A DNA stretch of 64,000 nt from Rheum nobile (Eukaryota; Streptophyta; Magnoliopsida; Caryophyllales; Polygonaceae). How positions within the stretch are numbered: the stretch's first letter is position 1; every line of letters starts with the position of its first letter. The DNA is taken from positions 2,170,001-2,234,000 of the forward strand of contig WOAB01000506.1 of assembly GCA_027886185.1 (NCBI GenBank), given 5' to 3'. The notes under the pieces are model-generated. The model was not told where the DNA came from. It made no database searches and saw only the letters and a program-made list of their open reading frames with translations. This document shows positions 47,001 through 58,202 of the stretch, piece after piece. The translations under genes were made by a program, and so were the position numbers.

Positions 47001-50000
47001 TACGCCAGATACTGGCGTAGAGGGAAACAAAATTCCTCTAGGTGCAACTACAAGTGAACATTTTTTTTTAAATCTGCATTTGACTCTAGTAATAGACATT
47101 TTCAACTAATCAGGGTTATATGGTAATAAATTCGTTTGTATCATGATGTTTCAATATACTTTTATTCATGTACGTTTCTCCACCAATTCGTTTGATATTA
47201 ACTGTTTGTTATTATTATTCTCGAAAATCACATATAACTATGGTTATATCTTATAGTTATATCTAATTTGGTTATATCTTATAGTTATATGCTACGGTTA
47301 TATTCTTTAGTTATATAATATGGTTATATCATATAGTTATATACTATGGTTATATCCTATACGTTATATCAAATTTGGTTATATCTTATGGTTATATCCT
47401 ATAGTTATATACTATGGTTATATCCTTTAGTTATATACTATGGTTATATCTTATAATTATATCCAATTTTGTTATATCATATCGTTATATCCTATAATTA
47501 TATACTATGATTATATCTTATAGTTATATCAAATTTGGTTAGGGGTGTGCAAATTCGGACCGGACCGGAAAATTAGACCGGACCGGACCGAAAATGCCCG
47601 TCCCGGACCGGACCGAGGGATTGTAAAATTCCGGTCTGGTCCAGTCCAAACCCGGCCGGTTTCCGGTCCGGACCGGATGGACCGGTTTTTTTTATTGTTT
47701 TTAATTTAATTTTATACATTAATATCTCATAATATTATTAAAAAATAATTTTTACTATAAATATAAATAAATAACAAAATATATTATCTAATATTATACA
47801 CAATAGTTATAAAAATAAAAAAATAATTAAATTTTCATTTATATAAAACTAAAAAATATAAAAATATATTTACCGGTCCAAAACCGGACCGGACCGGAAC
47901 CGGACCGAATCATACCGGTCCGGTCCGGTCTCCGGTCCAAGGTTTGAAAAAATTCTGGTCCGGCCTGGACCGGATGCACAACCCTAAATTTGGTTATATC
48001 TTATGGTTATATCCTATTGTTATATATTATGGTTATATCGTATAGTTATATCCAATTTAGTTATATCATATTGTTATATCCTATAGTTATATACTATGGT
48101 TATATCCTATATTATATTCTATAGTTATATACTATGGTTATATCTTATATTTATATAGTATGATTATATCTTATAGTTATATCCAATTTGGTTATATCTT
48201 ATGGTTATATCTTATAGTTATATATTATGGTTATATCATGTATTATATTTTATAGTTATATCCAATTTGGTTATATCTTATGGTTATATCTTATAGTTAT
48301 ATACTATGGTTATATCATATATTATATTATATAGTTATATACTATGATTATATCATTAAGTTATATACTATGATTATATAGTATAGTTATATCCAATTTG
48401 GATATGTCCTTATAGTTATATCCAATTTGGTTATATCATATAGTTATATAACTATAAGATATATAGTATAACCATAGTATATAACTATAGAATATAACCA
48501 AATTGGATATAACTATAAGATATAATCATAGTATATACTATGGTTATATTATATAGTTATATATTATGGTTATATCATATATTATATTATATAGTTATAT
48601 TATATCTTATGGTTATATTATATAGTTATATATATTATATGGTTATATCATGCATTATTTATTATAATTATATACTATGGTTATATCATATAGTTATATA
48701 CTATGATTATATCTTATAGTTATATCCAATTTGGTTATATCCTTATAGTTATATCCAATTTGGTTATATCATATAGTTATATAACTATAAGATATATGAT
48801 ATAAGCATAGTATATAACTATATGATATAATATAGGATATAACCATAGTATATAACTATGGAATATAAACATAAGATATAACCAAATTGGATATAACCAT
48901 AGTTATATGTGATTTTCGAGAATAGTAATAACAAACAGCTAATATCAAACGAATTGGTGAAGAAACGTCTATTACTATAGTCAAATGCAGATTTTAAAAA
49001 AACAATGTTCATTTAGGCACAACGTAGTTGCGCCCAGAAAAAAAAAAACAATTTTTTTTTTCTTACGTCATATTTGACGTAAGAGCCAAATTTCAAAATA
49101 AAACCAACGGCCATATCTCCAACGACCATATTTTAGGTCTACGAAGTATCTTGAGTACGCAAGATACATGCGTAGGGGTTTGTAGTGGGAATGAGCAAAA
49201 AAACGTAGTGTATATAACGGCTTCGTTTTTTTGTGGGGACAAATTTATTATGAATGTCAATGGTTTGTGTATACTATTATGTTAACAACATAATTATTTA
49301 ATATTTTATAATTAAGGGAATCCGACTCGGAGGGTTTGCTTAGGTCCACTAATTACTAGGGAGTATATGATATACGAAAAAAAGGAATAAAAAATGAAGA
49401 TGGACGTTGATAGGGAAAGAGAGAGAATAGGAAATGAGGAGGCAGGTGAAATGAATGCACTGACCTTGAGCTGGTCAGAAAAGGAGGAAATAAGCGATTG
49501 CGTGAAGGCTTGAGGAGTGACGTTGGGGGTGAGCCCCACAAAGTAATTGAGGCCGTAGTCGTTGTTCCCGGTTGCCACCATGAACAAGTAGTTCCGGAGC
49601 ATCTCCTTTCTGTTTGATCTCACCACCTTCTCCAACTCCGGCAGCGTCACCTCCTTGAACTCTTTGATCTGCTCATTCATGCCCATCACTCCTCCCTACC
49701 GGCCACAAAATCATTGGGACTCGAACATTAGAACACAACATGTACGTACGTACCCATGCATAGAATGCATGCATTTGTTTAATTAGCTAGTGTACGTTCT
49801 CACCAGGAGAGAGCCGGTGGCATCAAGTATACCGGAGCCACCGGAGCCATAGTTGACACCGCGAACGATACGGTACCCATTGGTCCTCGGATCCCTGAAT
49901 GGAGGGACGAGGGGAAGCCCGAGGTGATCCCCGACCAAGTCGGCCACCGTCTTCCCGTTCGAGAACCGGCCCGTCGGGCCCCACGGGAAGTCGATGCCGT

Positions 50001-50199
50001 AGGGCTTGTAGTTGCACTTGGCTATGGGGTTCACCAACTGGTTGTTGTTTCCACTGTCGACGACCGAGCTGCCGAACACGAACATCCCCTTGAACCCACG
50101 CTCTTGCTTGTTGGAGCAACAGCAGTTTGAAGGCTGAAAACATGATATCAAGAGTGCAACTCCAAACGGGAGGATCAACAGGCTTTTCTTGGCTTCCAT
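41010..50199 (-). CDS. GDSL (SGNH) esterase/lipase, 370 aa, four exons
   Basis: Exons on the minus strand: 50199-49804, 49695-49465, 41634-41382, 41242-41010. Donors/acceptors: CTG|GTGAGA, GGTAG|GGAGG, AAG|GTCAGT, TGCAG|AGC, AAAG|GTACGT, TGCAG|GAT. Phases 0, 0 and 1 keep the frame; total 1113 bp with stop. Residues 1-30 look like a signal peptide, so the product is likely secreted. Catalytic blocks: FVFGSSVVDSGNNN (block I; GSS instead of the usual GDS, nucleophile Ser kept), GVNYGSGGSGIL (block II), VATGNNDYG (block III), FFDGQHNTEA (block V Asp-His). These enzymes hydrolyse esters in cuticle, wall or seed lipids; substrate cannot be told. Length is typical. Intron 2 is 7.8 kb and full of repeats; the copia element starts 86 bp past the stop. 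Expression is untested. Confidence 0.88.
41930..42165. mobile_element. MITE-like repeat in GDSL intron 2, related to 29835-30150
   Basis: Inverted ends based on ATGCTCTCTCTATGT and its inverse AGAGAGCATGAAATTT, CCCTAAA-rich middle. Similar organisation and middle sequence to 29835-30150. Confidence 0.45.
42200..43150. other. Intron 2 sequence; no feature recognised
   Basis: No ORF or repeat boundary identified. A TTTTTTTTGGATAAGGTAAG start near 42219 could be a decayed element end. Confidence 0.4.
43180..44890. repeat. GTGCA(C/T)CACATTT minisatellite in GDSL intron 2
   Basis: Dozens of degenerate ~22-30-bp units with core TTTGTGCACCACATTTCATG. Dense from about 43320 to 44650, sparse at the edges. 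Open reading frames across it (His/Cys/Phe-rich, up to about 130 codons) come from the repeat and have no support as genes. Confidence 0.85.
45176..45480. repeat. Degenerate MITE-like segment (one end visible)
   Basis: Starts CTAGACTTGAGCAAATGCG, like the ends of the element at 46061-46382. The other end is not clear. Confidence 0.35.
45520..46720. repeat. Second GTGCAC-rich block
   Basis: Units such as GTGCACAAACACATGAAC, ATGGTGCACAATTATTTGTA and TTGTGCACC, largely in a different phase and orientation from the first block. Interrupted by the MITE-like segment at 46061-46382. Confidence 0.75.
46061..46382. mobile_element. hAT-like MITE with GGGCCGG-rich ends
   Basis: Left end CTGAGCAAATGCGGGCC, right end GGCCCGCGTTTGATCAGGTCTA as an imperfect inverse. 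Both ends are rich in GGGCCGGCCC, with an AT-rich middle. No certain TSD. Confidence 0.5.
46843..49225. mobile_element. Long-TIR foldback-like element (copy B) in GDSL intron 2
   Basis: Left end GCAGTTACTATATACACTACG, right end inverse GAAGCCGTTATATACACTACG; outer repeats share CACTACAA and TACGC motifs. The inverted repeats include the GTTTCTCCACCAATTCGTTT and AACTGTTTGTTATTATTATT segments of copy A (about 47178-47222 and 48908-48966); the right side lacks a piece. Poly-T (GTTTTTTT) lies at both outer edges and could be a 9-bp TSD. The interior is the same AT minisatellite, turning inverted near 48450. No ORF. A hAT MITE is nested at 47541-47987. Confidence 0.75.
47541..47987. mobile_element. 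hAT-type MITE, 447 bp, TSD ATTTGGTT
   Basis: Ends AGGGGTGTGCA and inverse TTAGGGTTGTGCA, with ATTTGGTT at 47533-47540 and 47988-47995. CCGGACCGG-type repeats at both ends and an AT-rich middle. Similar layout to 31973-32381 but a different family. Confidence 0.87.
49226..49464. other. Start of GDSL intron 2
   Basis: Ordinary intron sequence from the donor at 49464 to copy B. Confidence 0.6.
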
Positions 50200-50324
50200 T
50201 TTTTGCCTCTTTTGTTTCCAAGTATTTTGGGTGTGTACGTTGTGGATTTTTTTTGTGCGTGTACACTTTTAATTGGTAAGCTTTATATTCAGCTATACAT
50301 AGATCCATCGGTTACAGGCCAGGG

Positions 50325-50332
50325 TATAAATA
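50325..50332 (-). promoter_or_regulatory. Candidate TATA box of GDSL gene
   Basis: TATTTATA on the minus strand, about 125 bp upstream of the ATG at 50199. It is the best TATA-like site before the flanking retroelement begins near 50.5 kb. Confidence 0.45.
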
Positions 50333-50519
50333 TTCATATATCGACCGGCACTTTGTCGACTTTCGATTACAAGTATTGATTTTTTTTTTATTTGTGTCGG
50401 AAGCAGTATTGAATTTTAGGTACGTGCATTTGTTACAACTTTGACCGGTCCCGATCGTAAGAGGAAAATTTGAATATTAAATGTCCAATTTGTTGAGTTA
50501 TAATAGTAATCCGTAATAA

Positions 50520-51140
50520 ATTTGGTTTGATTTAATTTGAGATTTGCGACTGTACTCGATATATATTTCAATTTGATATCGAGTTTCTACGTAGTTTTTA
50601 GAGGCGTCAAGTCTTCACGTAATTCTAATAAACATTTATTTCAGATTTTGATTGAAATTTTAGTTGTGACTGAATCCGATATATATTTGAATTTGATATC
50701 GAATTTCCTAAGTATTCGTTTAGTACGGAATCAAGTAGAACGTAGTTCTTAATAGAACAATTAGTTTATGTTTTTGACTTTATCTTTTATTTGAAGTCAA
50801 TTTTAGTTTTGAGATTGAACTCAATAACATTTGTATCAAGTTTCCTACGTAGCTCATAAAAGACCATCAAATCAGACATAGTTCTTAACAAACATCTTTA
50901 ATTTTAATTTCAAGTTTTATTAAAATTTGATTTGAATTTTGGTGTGACTGAATCCGATATATGTTTGAATTTGATATCGAATTTCCTACGTATCCGTTTA
51001 ATACGGAATCAAGTGGTAGGTAGTTCTAGGAATATTTGGGACGACCCACCTGAACAACAACTAGCTAATGGATTTAATTGTTTATTTAAACAAGTCCAAT
51101 TTCAATTTTGCCTTATAAAGAGATCAATTGTGAATTTGTA
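50520..51140 (-). repeat. LTR-like end with four hairpin repeats (left copy)
   Basis: Nearly co-linear with 59870-60720, which has extra units. Units of ~130 bp contain GACTGAATCCGATATAT, GATATCGAATTTCCTACGTA and ...ACGTAGTTCT. Ends with a promoter-like CTTTATAAGG on the minus strand near 51110-51120. Confidence 0.7.
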
Positions 51141-52390
51141 AGGTCAACGTAATTAGGCACTTCAATGCCATATATTAAACTTACAGACTCATTCCCCCCG
51201 TTTCAATTTTGTTGGGGCGTTTCCTCTTGCAATAGGAAAGTCTTGGAAATTAATCCCCCATTAATTAGTAGGTTAACTAAAAAGAGTATATTTTAATATT
51301 TTTTATACTCATTGCATTTTATACGTAACCTACATAACTTGGATAGGAAAATTTGTTTACGTAACTTTGACCAACTCGGACATACTTAGTCCTTTTAGGA
51401 AATTAAGTAATAGCTAATCAAAGTTCTAACATCAATTTGTACAACTTTCAAGCCTTGTATTGTTATAATATCAATTAGAGATCTCGTCAAACTTTATCTC
51501 AAATCGATAAATGTTATCCATCAATTACGGATCGATGAAAATGTATAAAATTTTACCCCTCAACAGTTGCCTCCCGAACTTTGTGCGTGTGAATCATGAA
51601 ACACGTGCAAGGTTCGATATGATACAAGATTATAGAAATTATGTCATCTCATTCCCATGAAACATATGGTCAAATACACATAGTTGTATAGTCAACACAT
51701 ACTTGCGACTATCCAAAATTTTATGGGGGATGGGTATACAGATATTTAGGAATTTTCCTTGGACTTGGTATATGCTTTTGACATTGAGGCCTTAGGTCGG
51801 ATTTGACATTGACTTTTGGCCATTTTGGTAATTTTTGCATACAAGGATTTGGCTATGAGGCTTTATGCCATGAATGTCGATTTCTTTTGACTACCTTTGT
51901 GATAAAATTTTGAGGATATACCCATATTGTGTGACAAAATTTGAATTTTGGGTGCTTTAATGACTGCACATATGATATTGATGCAAGTCATAGGGGTTTT
52001 CTATCTTGATTTGAGATAAAGGTTGAAGAGCTTGAGAGAGACGAGGGTAACTTTTGTGAGGAGATCAAGAGGATGTTTTGGGTATTTTCACATATAATTC
52101 TTTGGGAGGAAAATTTGGTATGAGGATTTTGAATCAATCATTTAGCTTGATTTTGATGATTCGATTTGAGGATTTTTAGGTATAAATCACATTTGTTTCT
52201 CCTTTACATCTTTCATAGATGCATTTTCTTATCTCTTTTTAACCCTTATAATTTTTTTTTGATGAACTCAAACCACATTTGACTCTCGATATAACCAAGA
52301 TGATGAATGGTTATATGAGAGAATCTTCTTTTTCCTCTAAAAGACAAGAGGTTGTTTTTTTCTTTGTTTTTGTGGTTGCATCTAGCATGT
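51141..52390. other. Region without recognised gene
   Basis: AT-rich, no ORF over about 60 codons. This is where pol would be expected in the minus-strand element, but no pol motif is seen. Confidence 0.5.
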
Positions 52391-52394
52391 GGAT

Positions 52395-52735
52395 TGACTA
52401 GACTGCCTACGTACCTCCTTCGTGAGGGATCAAGCCGTTGTAGTTCTTTCTGAACCAATTTAGTTTAGTTTTTGTATTTATATGCACTAGAGGACGAAAT
52501 GTAAACCCGAAGGATTGTCAAAGTTTCAATCCAACTTATCATGTGCATATCTATATTTCCTTTTGTGCGCATCACCGAGATAACCTGAACCCACCTTCTA
52601 CGAAGGGTTGCCCAAGTCAGTTCGACTATCATTTGCGCATAGGCTTTTGATTTTGATTTGAGATTGAATCCGATTTGATTTGAGATCGAATTTCCTACGT
52701 ACCCTTATTGGGATCAAGTCTTAACGTAGTTCTTG
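52395..52735 (-). repeat. Two more hairpin repeats and a CCTTCTA-GAAGG motif
   Basis: TGCCTACGTACC...GTAGTTC near 52405-52448 and TTCCTACGTACCC...ACGTAGTTC near 52690-52730. Between them ACCTTCTACGAAGGGTTGCCC near 52592, also present at 59589 and 59672. Confidence 0.7.
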
Positions 52736-52789
52736 TACAACCGTTAACCTCTATTTTCCAATATCAGTGACATGGTTTGGACCATCTTG

Positions 52790-53154
52790 AGGTGGTCCGG
52801 TGAATCTTCCTTGTGGTTTCACTTTTCGAGATTATCACCATTTGGAGCTCTTTCATAGAGCTAGGGGTCTTAAAATTTTGCCTCGAAGGAGACATTGTAT
52901 TCTCCAACTTGGGCATCATTTGATTTTTGGACGAGGAAACGTGATTGCTTTTTCCTCTTGATCCTCCATTTCTTGGTCATTTTGATTTGAACCCTCTTGT
53001 TTTTAGGCATATCAACTTTCTCGAGCCTTTCAAACATAGATGGTCAAGATGATCCCATTGTGGATGTTGTGTGAAGCCATTGAAACACCGATGGTCGAGA
53101 AGCAGTTGCTTTTTCTTGTCGAATCATATCTTGTTCCATTGGCTTTATGAAACT
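52790..53154 (-). pseudogene. Gag-pol linker fragment after gag
   Basis: Minus strand from 53154 reads SFIKPMEQDMIRQEKATASR, then PSVFQWL and PSMFERLEKV, with stops. Repeated 'SVF.RL' blocks are common between gag and protease in plant Ty3 elements. The solo LTR (53155-55541) separates it from gag. Confidence 0.5.
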
Positions 53155-55541
53155 TGTAACACCCCCAAATTTCAATCCGTTTGGAAAGGTATTACCGCCA
53201 GTGACCTCGGTTTCCACACCGAAGCCACCCCAGGCTTTACCGGACTAAACACCATTCATAAACAACGGTTAAGATATAAACATCAAAACCTTTAATTAAA
53301 ACATATGTCTGGGGATTACATCACAATCCCCATAGGACAAAACAGAGTATTTAGCGGAAGTCTTTATAAAAATACATGGGTCTTGATCATAAAAGATCAC
53401 CTGCCAAGGATCGTAGCCTGATAAACCGTTAAAACACCGTTTACTTTTATAGTCATTCTAGTCTCCATTCCTCGGATGCTTATCTGATGTGCCGAATCGA
53501 ACGGATGACACCAGCCAACCATGTAGAGAACAATTACGGTTGGTTAGTCTAATGAAAGACTACGAAAGGGTATAAAGCAGAGTGGTTCGAAGCAGTCATA
53601 TTAGGTTAGACTCATCGCTTCTCGAATAATAATCGATGACGATAGTCAACCATCATACTCCTACTGGAATATATTAAGCAGCATGATCAAGAGAAGATTC
53701 TGGAAGACCGGGTCTTACAGCAATCAATCCCAAAGAAGACTCCAAAAGATTGAGTCTTATCGGAAGTATGACAAATGTTGGGGAACATTAATTAATCATA
53801 CAAGCGTTCAAAAATGACTTGATGTTTCGGTTCACGACCAACCTCACCGCTTAATGCGAATCCAGATTGGAAAGAGAACGGTACTCTGATCAAAGTCAAG
53901 ACGAGCTTTCCTAGCTGCACTATTCCCTAGTTGTACTACTCATCTGAGGTTTATTAATCATGTGCGCTCGGGCACTTATCTTATTTAATTCCAAAACGCA
54001 CACCACGTTATAGGCTTTTAATTATATGCCTACCGACAACGGGACATACTTCTGGTAGGGACGAATCCCAAGTTTGTAGCACTAGCTTCGTGCCACCATC
54101 TCTATACCCGAGTATAGAGAAAGATCATGACCCGCCAAATGGTCTTTGAGTTTAGAACTCTTAGCACCATTTCCATTATCAAGAAACGACTAGACCTCAA
54201 TTAGTCCATCACTCCTACGAATACTCGTGCTAACTAAACAGTCCAAGCACATCAATAATCATATCAAAGCCCTCAGGCCAAAATATATATTTATAATGGC
54301 GTTGTTCTAACAGATATACAACCTATTATAATATCATATTCCTTTTATATCATTTAGTAAAACTATTCCCAACAATTCAATAAATCATTCCAAATTAATT
54401 AACAATTAAGCAATTGATAATCAATGGAAATATGGAATGATAAGCAAGAGCGAACCGCCACTTGCCTTAGATCAGACGAAAGTTTGAACAAGCTTTAGAG
54501 ACGACAGTTTCCTGGGTCCGAAACTGGGACAGATCCTGGATAACAAATCCCTAAGGAACGACCTATAACGAAACCCTAAGTTAGATTCAATATCTACATA
54601 TTTGAATCTAAAGGAATAAGAATCAAAGGGTTTCAAAAGAACCAAGCCTCGGCCAACCAACACCCAAGAACACACCACGAACACAGCTCGCCGCGGGCGG
54701 GCCAGATCTCACCATGGGGTGCGGTAGTGACTGCCGCGGGGTGCGGTAGTGGCTGCCGCGGGGTGCGGTGGTGACAACAGAGGCAAAGTTCAGCAAGTTT
54801 TCTGGAAGAATTACTTACCCAAATCGATCGATTCGACTTCGATTTGTTCTTGGTTTGTTTTCCCACCTTCTTAAGCCTTATACCTCCTCTAAGGATCACC
54901 TCTTATCGCTCTCAAAAGGGTTCGGATTAGCTCTCAAACGAAGCTTCAACTTGCTTCAATGGAGGTTTGTCTGAGATAGAAGATGATGGAGGAGCTCTCT
55001 TGTGGCTCGATTCTCACCCGCCTCTCCTCTATAAATACCCCAAACATGCTGCACACGAGCTGGAGGAGGCAAGGAGGAGGTGTCTTGGCCTCAGAAACGT
55101 AGCCAAGGCAAGTCACCAAGGCTACGAAGTAGCCTTGCCAAGTTGCCCTGCAACTGTCGAGTGACCTAGGCCACCGCGGGGTGCGGTGGGGGTGCGGCAG
55201 GGGTGCGGTGACGAAGCTGCTTCATCTTCGCTGCTGGCCTTTGCCGCGGGGTGCGGCACGCCCTTCACCGCGGGGTGCGGTCAAGGCCAGATCTGTCCCC
55301 CTCCGACTCCTTTGTCGTTTTTACCTTAAGTGGCAAAATGTTTTTAACTCCGGGTTAAATATATTTGTACGCGAACGATCTTTTAGCCCGAAAATACGTT
55401 AACTGTATTTTATATTGCTCAGAAAAATATTACAGAGATTAAACATTACACAAAATGTTCATCTTTCCCTGAAATAAATCTGACTCGCAATATGGCTTAA
55501 GAAAATTCAAAATTTACCCGTACAAAATGTGGGATATTACA
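53155..55541 (-). mobile_element. Solo LTR of the 3890-11157 family, 2.39 kb, TSD AAACT
   Basis: Inverse of TGTAATATCCCA...TTGGGGGTGTTACA, with AAACT at 53150-53154 and 55542-55546. It matches the LTRs at 3890 and 8656 along its length with moderate divergence. TATA (TATTTATAGAGG, minus strand) near 55030. Carries about six GC-rich CCGCGGGGTGCGG hairpin motifs (54713-54778 and 55173-55283). Lies in the gag-linker of the minus-strand element, so it is younger than that element. Confidence 0.92.
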
Positions 55542-55811
55542 AAACTTCCTTTCAAAAGTCTCCTTTCGTTTGAAACTTGCAAGTTGTTGAGAACACCCTC
55601 ATTGAGAAATTTTCTTTCAGCTTTTCCCTTAGGAAAAGGGCCTTGAGTTTCGCACCATAATATTGTGCTTCTTTTGTCTTCTTGGACCAGAAGGCACGGT
55701 GGAAGGATTAGAGGTTTCACCTCGGATCACCACCCTCTTGTTCTCATTTTTTCCTTCTCCGAAGTATCTGTGGACAACCAATGTTTCCTTTGAGATGGAT
55801 TGATCAATCTT

Positions 55812-57712
55812 TTATAAAGGAAAAGTATTACGAAGATCATCAACTTTTTCCTTGACCATGCCCTTGTATTTTGGTGTGTATTTGATCACCTCATAATGAG
55901 AAAGTTCAATGTCATCTTCATCATCCTCGACACAAGAAATCATGCAACAATGGGCAACTTCTTCTCCATGGATCGAATCATCATCATGATCTAAGGAGTC
56001 GTCATTGAGAATATCTTTAGGGATAAAGTCCTTCATAGTGAAAGGAACTCTTTGAGGTTGAATGTATTCATCCTCAGAATCAGTTTCGGGTTTCTTTTCT
56101 TTTATACCCATATTCATTTCTGTCTTGTGTTTCTTGCTCCTCTTTCTGTCGGGTTCTTTCTCACCCGTCTTGGAGTATGAAGGATAAGCATTAGAGGTTT
56201 GTGGGGATAAAGGGAGCGCATCCACATCTTCTATAATTGAAATTGCGTTTGATGAAGCATATAAGCCTTTTGAACTTGCCCCTTCAATCTCAATCTCCCC
56301 TTCATTGATCATCATTTCTATGATATCCTTTAAGACATAACAATCTTGGACTGAATGACCAATAATGCGATGATATGGGAAATACTTTGAGTCACCCGTC
56401 AAATTTGCTTCATTGGGCCTTTTTGGCTCAAGAAGTCTTAGAGCCTCAGCGACCATAAGCTCATCAAAGATCCCTTGAACATCATCATCATCAAAGGGAT
56501 ACTTCTTTTTCTTTCTCTCTTGAAGAGTGAGCCTTTTAGTGGGATCTTTGGCTTTCCTTTTATTTCGGGTTTTGAAATTACCCTCATTAGAGAATTGGCC
56601 ACTTTCTTTGATGGAGGTCGTCATAGACTCATCTTCATTTGTGAGATTTTCCCAATATTTGCATGAGTATGATGAAATCCATTTTTACGTCGAGCAAGTT
56701 GGCGTTCAACGTTACAAGCCTTCGATACCAAAGCATCAAAAGATAGTGGTTCAACACTACCTACATGTACAGCCAGCTCAGGGAGCAAATTATTTGTGCA
56801 CATTTGAACACATGCTAGCTCACTTAATGTTTCGGGGCATTGGAGTCTTAGACTTCTCCATCTTGCTATGAAGTCGTTTGTAGACTCATCATGCTTTTGA
56901 CAAGTGTTTGCCAAGTCCATGATAGAAACCTTTTCCTTTGTGCTCACAAACTGAGCAAGGAATGTTCTTTGCAGTTCATCCCACGTTTCGATCGACCTTG
57001 GTTGAAGTTGGGTATACCATGTGAAGGCCGATCCTTTTAGTGATTGAACGAATTGCCTAATCAATAAGGCATCACTTAGAGTTGTTTCTCCACATGCGGA
57101 GTAAAAGTGAGCAAGGTGCTCTTGTGGTGACCCATGAATTCCATCGAACTTGTCAAAGTCGGGTCTTTGATATCCCGAAGGAAATGGCACAACATCAAAG
57201 TGTACGGGATATGGTTTCCTATACCCCATCATAGGCGGGTTTTGGGAAACTTGAAACTCTTTGAACCCTTGGGAAATCATCTCCTTAATTTCCTGAGGAG
57301 ATATGCTTATTGCACAATTCGGATTTGAGGTACCACTTCGGCCTTCATCATTTGTTCTCACTTGCTTTTGCCTTCTTTCTTGGGCTTGACTAGCAACTTG
57401 AGCACATAGAGTAGCAATTTGAGCATCTTTTTCAGCCAACCTTCTTCGCATTTCTTGAACTTGTTCTTCAATGCTAGAAGTACTAATGGTCAATACTAGC
57501 ATATCATACACCTCTTCTTGAATGGTGATATTTTCCTGAATCTTTTTGCCAAAGATTAGTAGAAAGTCCTCTTCTTTAAGAGACGAACTTATATCTCCAT
57601 ATAGTGGAGAACCCATATATTTTCCCACTGGTTCATGTTCTTTCGACATTGAAGGAATCAATGGAGTTGATGGTTGAGGAGCCACGTTTTGCATAGGGTA
57701 TCTCCTTTGCTA
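55812..57712 (-). pseudogene. Gag of minus-strand retroelement, one frameshift
   Basis: First part 57694-56621 (357 aa): a predicted coiled region (EEQVQEMRRRLAEKDAQIAT), then the retrotransposon gag domain at about residues 185-330 (HLAHFYSACGETTLSDALLI, GSAFTWYTQL, ETWDELQRTFLAQFV, ESTNDFIARWRSL). Second part 56624-55812 (270 aa): KRKAKDPTKRLTLQERKKKK, a degenerate zinc-knuckle-like KYFPYHRIIGHSVQDC (first Cys missing), and an acidic tail. The parts overlap by ATGA at 56621-56624. A one-base shift near 56655 would join them, so this is one gag broken once. Gag builds the capsid; with no pol, movement would need a helper. The open frame starts upstream of the Met, after a TAG near 57709. Confidence 0.75.
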
Positions 57713-57805
57713 TTGACCTTGTATCTAGGCCAATATGATTTCCAAATCCGACCCATTGAGGAATCGAACCATTTGTAGCGGAAGTGTGTTTACCATATTC
57801 AAAAC

Positions 57806-58169
57806 TGTAACATCCCAGGCCAAGCTACCCCATCCACCAAACCGCCCAGCCACCCAACGGTGCCGGTGCCGGTACTGGTGCCGCCCGGTTGTCCAAGGGC
57901 ATGCAGCCCACACACCCAACCCTTCCCCCATTTAAATGGGTAGGTTGTTGTCCACGAGGATCGAACCCGGGACCTTTAGATACAAGGTAATTCCCTTGTA
58001 TCTAAAGGTCCCGGGTTCGATCCTCGTGGGCAACAACCTACCCATTTAAATGGGGGAAGGGTTGGGTGTGTGGGCTGCATGCCCTTGGACAACCGGGCGG
58101 CACCAGTACCGGCACCGTTGGGTGGCTGGGCGGCTTGGTGGCTGGGGTAGCTTGGCCTGAGATGTTACA
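57806..58169. mobile_element. Near-perfect 364-bp palindrome of head-to-head SINE-like copies (1)
   Basis: Left arm TGTAACATC...ATACAAGG pairs with the right arm to GATGTTACA with only a few mismatches and one 6-bp indel. Centre near 57990. Each arm has GGGTTCGATCC near the centre, a good tRNA B-box, as in tRNA-derived SINEs. The arms point outward, so two SINE-like units face head to head. No clear TSD. Confidence 0.7.
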
Positions 58170-58202
58170 AAAAAGTACACTTTGAATGAGAGGGGCTCCG
58201 AC

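Noticed and set aside
46857..49210. CACTA transposon with CACTA/TAGTG ends
   Set aside because: Homology between the two copies extends past these bases, and the 3-bp flanks (ATA and TAT) are not direct repeats. Kept as a long-TIR element of uncertain class.
57960..58030. Possible tRNA gene (GGGTTCGATCC B-box)
   Set aside because: No full cloverleaf; the sequence is part of a palindrome of SINE-like arms.
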